A stretch of DNA of 21,753 nucleotides from Phlegmacium glaucopus (GCA_015039465.1 MU129983.1:1-21753), one strand, 5' to 3'. Positions 9,322-19,795 are shown, counted from the first letter of the stretch. Program-made: numbers and translations. The notes: generated by a model from the sequence alone, not told the origin.

Positions 9322-12300
9322 ATGAAGTTGGGCCGACATTCAAAAAATTCTAACAAGAACGGTACTTTCAAGCAAGGGAAATCGAGGGCCCAGGCCAACA
9401 TTACAGGATATGAGAAACGACTGGCACGGAAAGCAGAATCAACTCCCATAACAGATCTTTATGAACATATTCCAGAGAAAACACGGCGTTCTAAAGTTGC
9501 TTTGGACCTGGGCCGTGATGAAGGGTTTGAATTTCCAAATGCTTGGGATGGCGAGGAGCAGGAGGAGTTAAGGGCCAGGTTGATTGGGGAAAATGAAGAC
9601 AACGAGGATATTGACAGTGGAGATGATGAGGAAATTGATAGCGATGCTGCGTTTGAGGAGTCTGACGAGGAGCGATTTGCAGACTTTTTCTCGAAAAAGG
9701 TGTGTCATCTACTGAGGATTGTTGAAGAAGCATTTGCCAAAAAAAAACTTCTCTGAAGACGCACACCGACGAAGAAGAAAAAGAGGAAGAGGATGGGGAT
9801 GGGGAAGCATCTGATCAAGACTCTGACACTGGCTCAGATAGTGGCTCAGAAGAAAAACTTGATTTTGACCCTTCAGATGACGAAGAAATGCCGGAAGCTC
9901 TGGATAGACTGGATGAATTTGTTTCAAACCTAGATGTTACCTCCAAAAAGAGGAAGGCTGCGGAGGAGCCCAGCGATGTAGGCGCAAGTGCAGATACTCG
10001 TGCTCATAAACGTAGATTGGTGAAGGAAAGAACAGAAACCGGTGCTGAAAACGAATTTCGTGCTCGATCCTCAGGTATGTTCTACTTTGTTGTCATCATG
10101 GTTGAGAACCTTCGTTCTGACTCCCAGACCAACCTCAGGATCAAAATTGAATATTGACGACCTTTTGGCACCTCTGGCATCGCAGTCGTCGGCTCTCCAG
10201 TCGCTAAAGTCGTCGGCAAAGGTTTTGGCTTCATCGTCTTCGTCAAAAGCGAAAACCTTGTCAGCACCGTTGCCACAAAGGATTCAGGAACGGCTGGATC
10301 GTCAGGCAGCCTATGAAAATACCAAAGAAGAGGTTGACAAATGGTCAGAAACCATGAAACATATTCGAGAGGTGAGTCTTCTTTACTTTCTCACTCGCGC
10401 TGTCCCTTATTTATGTTATTTTCAGGCAGAACATTTGAGCTTCCCATTACAATCTCAATCTGCAGGTCGTGTCTCTAATCTGGAGCTCACAGCGAAGTTC
10501 AAGGTAAGTCTACATTTATTCCTTTTCCCCTTCATTTTGACATCGAACTTGGAACTCTTTTCTCCCTTTAAGCCAACAACTGCCCTAGAGAGCGCTGTTG
10601 ACGCTCTTTTGAAATCTGCCAAGTTACGAGATGAGGATATCCATCATACCGAGGATGCAATGCTGCAGATGAAACAATTCTCTGTTGAGGAAGTAGCTCA
10701 ACGCCAGGGCGAGCTTCGAAAAATGCGGGAATTGATGTTCCGGGCGGAGACCAAGGCTAGACGCGTTGGCAAGATCAAAAGCAAAACTTACAGACGAATC
10801 AAAAGGAAAGAAAAGGAGCGTTTAGGGGAAAAGATCAATGGAGACGACAGCCAAGACGGTGAAGAAGAGATCCTCAAAAAGGAGCTGGATCGAGCGAGAG
10901 AGCGCGCGACACTTCGGCATAAGCATACTGGCAAATGGGCTCGTCAGATGCGAAACAAGGAGGGCCTTGATGCGGATGGCAGGAGAGATATTGAGGATAT
11001 GTTGGCTCGGGGTGAAAAGCTGCGTAGAAGGATCAAGGGAATTGGTAGTGAAGAGAGTGAAGATGGCTCGGAAGATCAGGATGACGGTGATGATGACGGT
11101 TTGGATGTTGAAGGTGGCCTGGAAAAAATCAAGCAAGATGCATTCAATGACCTACGAAAGCTCAACGAGGCAGAGAGGTTAGAAGGAGATGAGAAACGAA
11201 ACGGGAAGAGTGTTTTTGAAATGAAGTTCATGAAGAACGCCATGGCCCGACAAATGCAGGTGACGGATAAATCCACGGACGATTTTATAACGGAAATAGG
11301 GATAGGGGGTAATACTGGTACAGATGATACCGACAATGAAGAACAAGAGAATGGATCACGGGTTTTCGACTCTTCAAGTGGAGTCCTTGTTCGAAGAACA
11401 GGAGGGCGCGTCACGTACAGACCTAGTGAAATGGTTTGTTTTCGTGTCGCTTGCGGGTGTATTTGCAACTACTGACATGAAAATGCCTCCAGACCCACCA
11501 CATTTCTACTACCCGTCCTCTGGCGGCTTCCGAAACGTCAAGTATGACACTAAAATCAACCGATCAACTTTCACCCCCACCTCCCTCCCCTATTCCAAAC
11601 CGACTTTCTGTATTATCCACCTCATCAACTCAAAAATCAAATGCATGGCTCACCCGGGCTTCCGAAGTTATCGTCAAAACAAACAAGAAGGCCAATGAAG
11701 TCGTCGTACAAAAGGGAAGCGAGGCGTTAGATAAGTCCAAGAACAAGTTGAAGAAACGGGCGCGAAAGAGGGAAGAAGAACGTGAAAAGGTTAGGGGGGA
11801 TGAGTTTGTGGAGGTATCTTTGGACCATGTTTTAACACTGCCAACCGGTCCTTCCGGTTCCAGCCCTTCCGAACCTGTCGGAAAGACAGGCCAACAACCG
11901 CCTATCGTTCATGCGGATGAGGACGAATCAGATGGTAATAGTGAAGTAGAAGCTCAAGAGAATGTAACTCTTAAGGGAAATGGAAAAGTAAATGGTATCA
12001 AAGCATTTGCACAACGAGATCTTGTTGCCCTTGCATTTGCTGGTGATAATATCGTCCAGGTTCGTTCTTGCCTTACTGGTCATCTTCGTGTATCAGTGAT
12101 TAATGGTTATTACTCCCCATAGAGCTTTGAAGAAGCCAAAAGTCGAGAAATAGCTTCAGATGCTCCTCGTGAAGTGGATACAACGATACCTGGCTGGGTA
12201 AGATGATGGGTTTATCACTTTAATGCGTTGCTGATACCGTCGGCCTCCTTATAGGGTTCATGGGGAGGCTCTGGAATGCGAAACCGCCCTCCTAAACCTC

Positions 12301-12638
12301 AAAGAATCAAGAAAATCGCTGGTATAGATCCTACGACCCGTGCCGATTTCAACAAAAAGCATATCATCATTTCGGAGAAACGGGATAAGAAAGCCGCAAA
12401 GTATCTCGTGAAAGATCTACCTCATCCTTACACGAGCAAAGCTCAGTTTGAACGAGCCATGGAAAACCCGCTCGGTGCTGAATGGAATACCCGGGTCGCC
12501 TTCCAGAGAGCAACTCTTCCGAGAGTGGTCAAGAAGGTATGTAATAATTTTTGGCTCTTTTTTCGCTTTGCGACATTCATATATCTATCTTTACAGCCTG
12601 GAGTGATCATTAATCCACTAGAGAAACCAACTTCATGA
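9322..12638 (+). CDS. UTP14, SSU-processome (U3 snoRNP) component
   Basis: Utp14 is a nucleolar protein of the small-subunit processome needed for 18S rRNA maturation; in yeast it activates the helicase Dhr1. Exons: 9322-9699, 9759-10074, 10139-10371, 10426-10503, 10573-11433, 11493-12059, 12123-12197, 12255-12536, 12597-12638. They sum to 2832 nt and 943 aa (yeast Utp14 is about 900). The N-terminus is basic, then come long acidic runs (exons 1-2). Exon 5 holds the basic coiled core with KIKSKTYRRIKRKEKER and LRHKHTGKWARQM. Exons 6-9 hold the C-terminal signature: AFAGDNIVQ, IPGWGSWGG, LPHPYTSKAQFERAMENPLG, EWNTRVAFQRATLPRVVKKP. The start is ATG 9322 (context CTACAATGAAG); the frame is open upstream but has only a non-ATG codon there. 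Acceptor 10138 is chosen over 10127 because the latter gives a stop. Introns 3 and 4 are multiples of three without stops. Confidence 0.95.
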
Positions 12639-12661
12639 CACTGACACGGCTCCATATTACA

Positions 12662-12838
12662 AGATGATACTTATCTAAACGAATGCTATTTCTGATGCAA
12701 TCGGATCTCTTTTGAGATATCATACATTCAAATCATATAGGTCATATTTTTAGTTCTGGTACTTGCGCAAGGGAAGGAGTTTGGGGAAAACCTATCTCCA
12801 CAACTGTGACTAATGATTTGTACCCCATCAGAAGTATG
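12662..12838. repeat. Degenerate dispersed repeat, copy 1 (modules A-B)
   Basis: Module A (12662-12740) begins GATGATACTTATCTAAACGA, and TTTGAGATATCATAC follows further on. Module B (12731-12838) contains GGAAGGAGTTTGGGGAAAAC and a CCACAACTGTGACTAATGAT-like segment. Related copies lie at 13594-13896 and 14960-15077 in the same orientation. It starts 24 bp after the UTP14 stop codon, so it may form part of that gene's 3' UTR. Confidence 0.6.
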
Positions 12839-13593
12839 ACGATGTTGGTAGACTGGTGACCAGTCCTTATATGAGTGAGGATCGAAAACACTCGATATAA
12901 GCGGATCGTGTCGGTAAAGCATCATTACAGCTGTTTTTCATATTTTCATATCAATAGTAACATACTTGGTCGGAATTTGAAGTTTTTCTAGAGATCAACG
13001 TAGAGGACATTGCAGCGAAGATAACCTACTGTTCTTAGTTGCTCTCGGCTTTAAATTGCAAGCGGACTCTAAGTCCACAAATATGTTTTTTGAGGCCTAT
13101 CGGACATGAAAACAGCTGTCAAGGAATCTAAAACACAATCATACCAACACTAGGTAGTATACCGCTGCAGTGACACAAGAGAGAAAAAAAACTGTTTGGA
13201 AAGACGAAGACTGGGAGACATTGGGGAGACACGCAGAAAGATAGAGAAATGTCACGTGAAAGCCAAAGACTTTGACCGATGTCATCAAGCTTAAGATGTC
13301 ATAGGTGTTTTTTTTTTTTCTCATTTTTTCCCTCCACAACACTGAGTCTAAGCCTAATTCAGATAATCAGGTTTATCTCATCGAGAGCTTTCGATTTAGC
13401 ATTTCTCACATTTTTCCCCAATTTTTTTGAGAGGGTGGCCAATTGTTTTGGGGGTTCGTCGGCCCAAAATTTTCAGTCTAAGGAAATCGGCACGTAGAAA
13501 TATATTCATTAGGGTGCAACGTACATGTTTTTCCGCAGTTTTTACTATTATAAATGTTTGTAGCAGGGTATCGAAACTGTCGTGTCTGTTCTG
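12839..13593. other. No gene seen; includes a T12 run
   Basis: Only short frames without recognisable content occur here. A run of 12 T at 13308-13319 is followed by further T-rich sequence. AT-rich spacer between repeat copies is the best description. Confidence 0.4.
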
Positions 13594-13896
13594 TAGAGGT
13601 TTCGAGGTCACGGCAACTCGCGCCTTTTTGACAGATATCAACGGAACATGTTCAAATTAGGTCCATGACTATTTTTAGGTCTGGCGCTTGCGAGTTTGGG
13701 AAAACCTGTTTCCACGATTGTAGCTAATCATTGATAACCCACATCAGAAATAGAGGTTTCGAGGTTACAACTTACGGCAACCTCCGAGTCGCATAATCTT
13801 TCATATGTAAGGATGATACTTATTTAAACGAAGGCTATTTCTGATGTAAATCTTCTTTGAGATATCATACGGAAGATCATGTTCAAATCATATACG
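13594..13896. repeat. Degenerate dispersed repeat, copy 2 (modules C-B-C-A)
   Basis: Module C (13594-13634) reads AGAGGTTTCGAGGTCACGGC and on to TTTTTGACAG. Module B follows (13651-13752: CTGGCGCTTGCGAGTTTGGG, then CTGTTTCCACGATTGTAGC), then a second C (13751-13790: AGAGGTTTCGAGGTTACAAC), then module A (13811-13896: GATGATACTTATTTAAACGA, TTTGAGATATCATAC). Module order differs from copy 1 (A-B) and copy 3 (B-C), so the parts have been shuffled or separately duplicated. Confidence 0.6.
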
Positions 13897-14959
13897 GTAC
13901 GCCAGGAGTGCCACCCGAAAGAAGTCTATGAAGTATACTGACAAATGTGAAAACACTGCTTGAGGTGCTAGGTAAGGAAAGGCTCTCGTAACTACAGCCA
14001 ACTTGAACTCTCAATGAATTTGCTTCCACTTTCCAGGATCAAGGCGAGCTGTTGCCACGAGTTGTCATGCTGAAAGAGTGAGTTATACTGTAGTTTCACT
14101 AGACCGTTTTCAATTTCTCATGTCAACAATGTGAGTGAACTTGCAGCGATTAAATAAGGCCTTTATTATCTCGTAATTAGCGAAGTGTGTCGCTATAATC
14201 AATAGATTAATGGCAAACTCAAATCTCTCAATCCTTCAGTGTGGCATTGGCTTTCTCCCTTCCAGGTTCTCGCTCATCTCACGCATTTGTCACTTTGCAT
14301 CCCTCAGTTTATTCCGGGTAAGAGAGTTTCTTCTCTTCTAAGTAGTGAGCATATCTAGTCTCATAAATAACCTAATAACCCATCTATCCCCGTGGGTCAT
14401 CTGCCACTTCAGAAATGCTCTTGCTCCAAGCCGTCTTTTTCGTGTCTTCGTTGCTGAAACAGGTACTGGTGCCTCACTAATTTTCGACGATGGTCTAAAG
14501 TCTGCTGGAAGCCGGATCCAGTCTTTGGTACATCATCATCTGACCCAGTTGTAGCATTATTTAAAAATTATATTGGGAATTTTCCATATGATCTAAGATG
14601 TACAGGCTCATCATCGTCTTTTCCTCATTTCCACCTAATAAAACTACTCTGTGGGCTGTTCTGCACCTGTAGATTTTCGTTTTTTGGCTGACAAGGCCTG
14701 AGGCTTTGCGCTTCCAGGGCATGGCTGAAAACTGAGAGAGGCTGAGTCTTTCAGATGTACTACTATCAATGCGCCAACCTCTAGGTACCATATCTTATTT
14801 TAGAAACTACATCTTCAATTCGCTGATTTAATCAAAAAATACACGTAAATTCGGGTAATTAAGTCTATTTTGTACGGATTCTACTATCAAAAATATTTCA
14901 AAATCCATCGCAGGCATGTTTTTGATATGCTTTCGACCTTAATGAGTGTCATTTCTGAT
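13897..14959. other. No confident gene; exon-like scraps
   Basis: Small open pieces flanked by plausible splice sites occur, for example 14038-14081 after CTTTCCAG and 14264-14318 before GTAAGAGAG. They do not join into a frame I can defend. They may be remains of a dead gene or chance. Confidence 0.3.
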
Positions 14960-15077
14960 GTTTGCAAGGGGAAGGAGTTTGGGAAAATCTGTTTCCACGA
15001 CTGTGATCCTCATTGACTAGATTAACAATAGATTGTTTTGAGGTTTCAAGGTTCCATCCGCAGCCCTTTTGACAAAT
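14960..15077. repeat. Degenerate dispersed repeat, copy 3 (modules B-C)
   Basis: Module B (14960-15030) contains GGGGAAGGAGTTTGGGAAAA and TCTGTTTCCACGACTGTGA. Module C (15040-15077) contains TTGAGGTTTCAAGGTTCC and CCCTTTTGACAAAT. It is preceded by ATTTCTGATG, a piece of module A. Confidence 0.55.
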
Positions 15078-16085
15078 GAACCTTTCGAAGTTTGACAGGT
15101 TTCACAATTATAATAATCCTATACCACTATTTTTGCCAGGAAAGGCCAACTCAGAGAGCCAGAGACGTTCGTTATCTGCTAGGCTGCAAAATCACCTCCC
15201 AAAACTCTCTCAGGCTAGTGGCAACAAATCAATGAATTTATGTTTTCGTGTAGACACATAAAGGCGACCCGTCTTTTGCGGGGTCAGCTTTTCGATTTAG
15301 CACTAATCCTGTAAAAAACAAAGCTGAATTGACGGGTTTTGGGAAATGGACATGTCACGTCACTGAAATCCACTTTTGGGGGGGGGGGGAAATTGAAACA
15401 TTTTGGACGCTCGAAAGGGCTGAATGGGGCAATATTGACCTTGCCAAAGAGAATTGTTTTACATATTGTCATTGATCCAATACAGCAGGGGACTCAACGC
15501 CCAAGCTGAATACGCCGTCAAGCTTCAAGTCTCACCGTCCAGTCGGTGCCCAAATCATGGTGGATATGGAAATCATGGATAATCCAGCGTAGATTATGTT
15601 GAAAATGTAATCTCTTATCTTATCGGACACTGCCAAGCCTTCCATATATGGAATGTCAGGGTCACTTTTAGTGTATGTAAACTTGTCAACTTTTCAAACT
15701 TGGAATTTCGGGAAAAATTTCAGATAGCTCGAAAGCTAGAGCAAATCCGAATGTATTCCGAGGGTTTTCGGGGAAAAAGGATATTTTTTTTGGGACTAGT
15801 TAGGGTGCCAAGGCCCGGTTTTGAGCGTCTTACACATGAGGTTTCACCATTATTGCACAGCCATATACACAGCCACAGACGTAATCTCCGAGTAAATGCC
15901 ATCTGATCGAACGTCGGGCTTTGCCGGTTCGTAGTTAAAAAAAAATTAGGCGCATACCCATCCTCGCGTTCACATAATCTGGCTGACGACAAGATGGCCC
16001 CGATAATCGACATTATAATATACCTGTCTGATCCCACAGTAAGTATTGATCTCCCTCGTAACAGATGATTTGACTCTAATTTTTT
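15078..16085. other. No confident gene
   Basis: Several short frames occur, but none has splice support or recognisable protein content. The stretch contains the G12 run at 15378-15389 and otherwise looks like unconstrained intergenic DNA. Confidence 0.35.
15378..15389 (+). repeat. G12 homopolymer
   Basis: Twelve consecutive G within CCACTTTT-(G)12-AAATTG. Such a run is prone to length errors in sequencing and to length change in vivo. Confidence 0.8.
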
Positions 16086-16314
16086 GTGAGAAGGTTCACT
16101 ATGTCAAATCCATTCTCAGGTTAGGTCAGGTGGTGGCGGGAATGTGAGCATGGCATCCAGGGAATCCGACAAGTCCAAGTGAAAACACGTCAAAAATCAA
16201 TAACTTATGGGCTAAGTATTGACTCAGTAATTGTGAGAAGGTTCACTCAAGATCTATCTCAAAACTATTTTCATGAATTAGAATACATCAGGTGGCGCCC
16301 CACATTCACCTGAT
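16086..16314. repeat. Duplicated motif block with small hairpin upstream of the P450
   Basis: GTGAGAAGGTTCACT occurs at 16086-16100 and again at 16233-16247, 147 bp apart. In each block CAGGTGG follows (16127-16133 and 16289-16295), and GATTTGACT flanks the pair (about 16067 and 16311). The second block ends in an inverted repeat, ATCAGGTG (16287-16294) and CACCTGAT (16307-16314), with a 12-nt loop. The block lies about 225-450 bp before the P450 start codon, so it is either promoter architecture or a small decayed element. Confidence 0.55.
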
Positions 16315-16448
16315 TTGACTTTTATCCGTCTGTCCTGTCTCTGGTAGATATCAGTCCGTTCCTCAGGGTTGTGGATTTCTCATGCCAATATCCCATAGAA
16401 GGTCATAGACTGCAATTGAATTGATCCATGGCGCTAATCAGGCACCAG

Positions 16449-16496
16449 CCAATTATAAAATTTGGTCTCTCGTGATCAGTTGCAATGTCCTATAAA
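16449..16496 (+). promoter_or_regulatory. CCAAT and TATA-like elements of the P450 promoter
   Basis: CCAAT (16449-16453) is directly followed by TATAAAA (16454-16460), 78 bp before the ATG. A second TATAAAA starts at 16491, 47 bp before the ATG. Either could position transcription; the first gives the more usual leader length. Confidence 0.45.
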
Positions 16497-16537
16497 ATCC
16501 CGGTCATCTTGGGAGCCTCTGAACCCAAGTTCCAGAC

Positions 16538-18889
16538 ATGGGCACCCTGATAACATTCGTCTTCCCTATAGCTTTACTGGTGCTATCGATTCTCTATGTG
16601 CTCTATCGCAAGCTCACCTACAGTACTGTCTCCGATTTACGCGGACCGAAATCACCGTCATTTCTAACAGGTATCTTCACTAACTTCTTTATCCGTCGAT
16701 TGATGCTGATAACAAACTGGAAAGGCAACGTAGTAGAATACATGCAAAGCAAAGCTGGAGAGGTATTTATACCTCAATGAACCCTTCAATCACCTTGTTG
16801 TCCTGACGCTTTCTTGAATAGCTTGACTTCAAGTGGCAAGAGAAGTACGGCAGTGTTGTCAGATTTAAAGGCCCATTTGGCGTAAGATTACATTTACTCT
16901 ATTATGTCTATCCCCTCAATAACATCAATAAAGGAGGACCGACTCATGGTCGCAGACCCGAAAGCGATCCAATATGTTTTACAGACGGCTGGATATCGTT
17001 ACCGCAAGCCGGCAGACCGTCGCGAAATAATGCGTTTAATAGCTGGACGGGGTATCCTATGGGCTGATCGTAAATTAATATCATAAACGCAGACTTATAC
17101 ACGCTGATAAAAAGCACGTGGTGTTAGCCGATGATCACAAAAGGTTTAGAAAGATCATGAACCCTGCCTTCGGCTCAAAGGAATGCAAAGATTTAGTACC
17201 CACCTTTTGTGCCTATTCTGCGAAGGCATGTGTTGCGTTGTTGATGCATTTATTAATGAACTAAAAAAAATTCGGATATAGGTTACCAGCCGATGGAGTG
17301 ACATGATTCTGGCTTCTTCAGACAAATCATGTGTTGTGGACACGGCACAATGGGCATCCCTTGCCACTTTGGATATGATAGGGGAAGGTGTGTTATTAGC
17401 GTTATAGCTTCAAAGTACATCGGCTGAAAATAAATTCCAGCTGGTTTTGACTACCAGTTTGGATCCATGGACGACAAGAAGAGCGAACTTGGTCAAGCCT
17501 TTGAAAATCTAATGTAGGTCTTCCTATATCATTATTAATCTTAACAACGTGCTCACGAACACAACGTAGTCTGGGTGCATTTGGGAAATTCACGGCCATC
17601 GAAGTGATTCAACAAGCCTTGTCCAAATTTCTTCCACGACTCGTTCTTGAACGGTTAGCAGATATAGCTCCCAACCCTAGGCTCGAAAAACTCCGCCATG
17701 CATCTGCGGTAGCAACAAAAGTTGCAAAGTCATTGGTTGATTCTAAAACAGAAGCTGTGATGACAGGGAAGCAGGGCAGTCGCGATATCTTGAGCCTGTT
17801 AGGTGGGTCTTATCTTAGAACCGCGTATAACTCTCATTAAAAGGTACCAAAACATAGTTCGTTCAAATTTATCTGAAGCAGCAAATACTCGTTTGAGCGA
17901 GGAAGAAATGCTGTCTCAAATGCGGTATGTTTTTGTCATATGACATTGTCATACGTTTCTGCTGAATTTGACGATAATAGGACCCTTTTTATCGCTGCGT
18001 ATGAGACTACGGCGAGCACTTCATCCTGGATACTTCTAGAATTGGCACGACATCCTGAAATGCAAACCAGACTTCGTGGAGAAATTCGAGGCATGGAGCG
18101 AAAAATTCAGAATCGAGGAGACTCTGAGTTTAGCGGAAATGATTTTGACAATATGCCGTATCTTACGGCCGTCATCAAGGTCAGCCTGAGCTCAAATACT
18201 GTGTGATATTGTCTTACATTTTAACCAGGAAGCCATTCGTTTCCACCCCGCGACATTCAGCATATTCAGAGAATCCGACAGAGCTGACGTCCTTCCGTTA
18301 TCAAAACCCCTCATTACATCTTCTGGAAAAACAATAACAGAGATTCCAATACCAAAAGGCCAAAAGATAACTGCCTCGGTCAATGGTTACAACAGGTCAG
18401 TCATCTTAGGGTTTTGATATTTAAATTCTGTTACTGATATCATTTTGTTAGAAACCCAGAAGTCTTTGGAGCTAATACGCATACCTTCAACCCTGATCGA
18501 TGGCTTACTCCAGTCAAAGGGGACAACGTTGCGTCTGTTGGAGTGTGGGCCAATTTGTACGTTACATTTCATGCTGAGGATTTGCGCTCAACTGACAGAG
18601 CCTTTTGACAGACTTACCTTTTCTGGTGGCGTACGGTGGGTAAACTTGACTTTAACTTTACGATCCTATGGATTCATCACTTTTGACTAGCTCATGCATT
18701 GGGTGGAGAATTGCAGTCCTAGAATTGCATGCTTTCGTCGCTGAGCTCATATCCAACTTTGAATTTGATTTAACACCGGAGGCTTTGAAGGTTCGTAGAG
18801 AGGCCACTTTGGTCATGATCCCCACGATTGAGGGCCAGCGCGAGAAAGGAGCGCAACTGCCTTTGAGAATCAAATTCGTGACACGTTAA
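16538..18889 (+). CDS. Cytochrome P450 monooxygenase, membrane-anchored
   Basis: Heme-thiolate monooxygenase, expected on the ER membrane with a P450 reductase as partner; substrate unknown. Exons: 16538-16670, 16725-16762, 16822-16881, 16934-17069, 17128-17225, 17282-17387, 17441-17513, 17570-17802, 17858-17924, 17981-18179, 18229-18395, 18452-18556, 18612-18635, 18691-18889; 1638 nt, 545 aa. Residues 4-23 form the N-terminal membrane anchor, followed by the hinge GPKSPSFLTGN (36-46). The I-helix motif is AAYETT (320-325), ExxR is EAIR (382-385), the PERF-like motif is FNPDRW (449-454), and the heme loop is FSGGVRSCIG (475-484) with Cys482. Intron 17226-17281 has a GC donor (GCATGT). Intron 16671-16724 is 54 nt and stop-free; it is called an intron because removing it restores the canonical PSFLTGN. 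Exon 13 is only 24 nt. No defect is seen. It resembles the large mushroom CYP groups (CYP5150-like is my tentative guess). Confidence 0.93.
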
Positions 18890-18965
18890 GTGCGATCATG
18901 GTATTCTGCCAATAATATGTCCGACCTGTTCATAACGATATATGTTTTGTTTTTATGGTGTGTAT

Positions 18966-19145
18966 TCAATAAATAAGTTTGAGATCATATTTCCCCAAGG
19001 TTAGAAGTACGCTTGTGGCAAATCTAAGAACGAAGTCACACCAATAATCATAGCAAAGGCAAGATACTTACAATTGCTCGCCAATGAAAGAGCCTTCGGG
19101 TTGATGTTGGCAAGGGGTTTTATGCAGCAGGTCTTCCAGGGACAT
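18966..19145 (-). CDS. Possible small protein, 43 aa, unrecognised
   Basis: On the minus strand ATG (19143-19145) opens MSLEDLLHKTPCQHQP and on. A perfect GTAAGT donor (19066-19071) and a CTTAG acceptor define a 48-nt intron (19024-19071). Joining 19145-19072 to 19023-18966 gives 43 aa ending at TGA 18966-18968. A rival reading ignores the intron: another minus frame stays open to TAA 19001-19003 and encodes a membrane-helix-like stretch (LAFAMIIGVTSFLDLPQAYF), but it has no upstream ATG. Either way the transcript would overlap the P450 3' UTR tail to tail. I cannot name a family, and the gene may not be real. Confidence 0.25.
18968..18973 (+). terminator. Candidate polyadenylation signal of the P450 gene
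   Basis: AATAAA lies about 79 bp after the P450 stop codon in AT-rich sequence. Confidence 0.5.
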
Positions 19146-19660
19146 CGTGTCGAAGATTAAGGGATGAAAAGTCGCAGAGGAAGAAATGGCAAATACGCGG
19201 AGGGGAACCTAAGGCCACCCGTGATCGATTGATCGCAGGTAGTTAATCCCACCTAAGGTGAGGTGGAGAAATGATAAATACTATACCTACGCTCAGATCA
19301 TTCATGAGGGTGGGTGCCAAGAAATTAACGCGAAGTTTGTGTTACACTCATCACGTGACGTTGGTGGATCGCGCATGTCCGATTAGGCCTAAGGCTCGTC
19401 CCCGTCCGCTATTTCGGACATATTACATAATGTCATCAGTTGCGCGTGACGAGGCAACTCGAAATACCGGCTGGGCGTTCTCGTCGCCCTTTTGGCGGGT
19501 GAGATTTTTCCTGCCAATTCAGAGGTGGTCACACCGTCGAAAAATGACTTCAAGGTAAAAAAAAACACTTAAAATTGAATATATGTTTTCTTTTTGCTAT
19601 CAATTTTGAGTGATAAAGAGTATACAACTTGTTTTCCAAAATTTCTGTTTTACTCCGTCG
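19146..19660. other. Intergenic; one possible first exon on the + strand
   Basis: ATG 19430 opens 23 codons (MSSVARDEATRNTGWAFSSP and three more) ending exactly at CGG followed by donor GTGAGA at 19499. This is a plausible small first exon, but no continuing exon could be found. ATGTCCG (about 19375) and CGGACAT (about 19414) are inverted around about 30 bp. Nothing else is supported. Confidence 0.25.
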
Positions 19661-19685
19661 TCATCGCATTTGGTCCATGCGATGA
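19661..19685. repeat. Perfect 9-bp inverted repeat (hairpin)
   Basis: TCATCGCAT (19661-19669) and ATGCGATGA (19677-19685) are exact reverse complements around a 7-nt loop. The function is unknown; no U-tract or terminator role is expected in a fungal genome. Confidence 0.6.
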
Positions 19686-19795
19686 AAAATCCATCCGAGG
19701 TCAAAAATCATGCTAATGTTTTGAGTATGTGTTTTCATCTTTGATTTCTCCCAATAAAAAATAGGGAGGATATTGATGATAACATTCTCTATCAT

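Noticed and set aside
10075..10127. Shorter UTP14 intron 2 ending at CTCCCAG
   Set aside because: This acceptor would put exon 3 out of frame and give an immediate TGA; the next CAG at 10138 restores the frame.
11076..11182. Triplet-like GATGATGACGG pattern as a microsatellite
   Set aside because: It is explained by the acidic Asp/Glu codons of UTP14.
10822..11468. Long minus-strand and other-frame ORFs over UTP14 exon 5
   Set aside because: They are shadows of the Glu/Lys/Arg-rich coding frame of exon 5, which is confirmed by conserved UTP14 motifs.
17070..17115. Alternative P450 acceptor AAAAAG at 17115
   Set aside because: It leads to a stop within a few codons; using GTTAG at 17127 gives DDHKRFRKIMNPAFG, as expected for the family.
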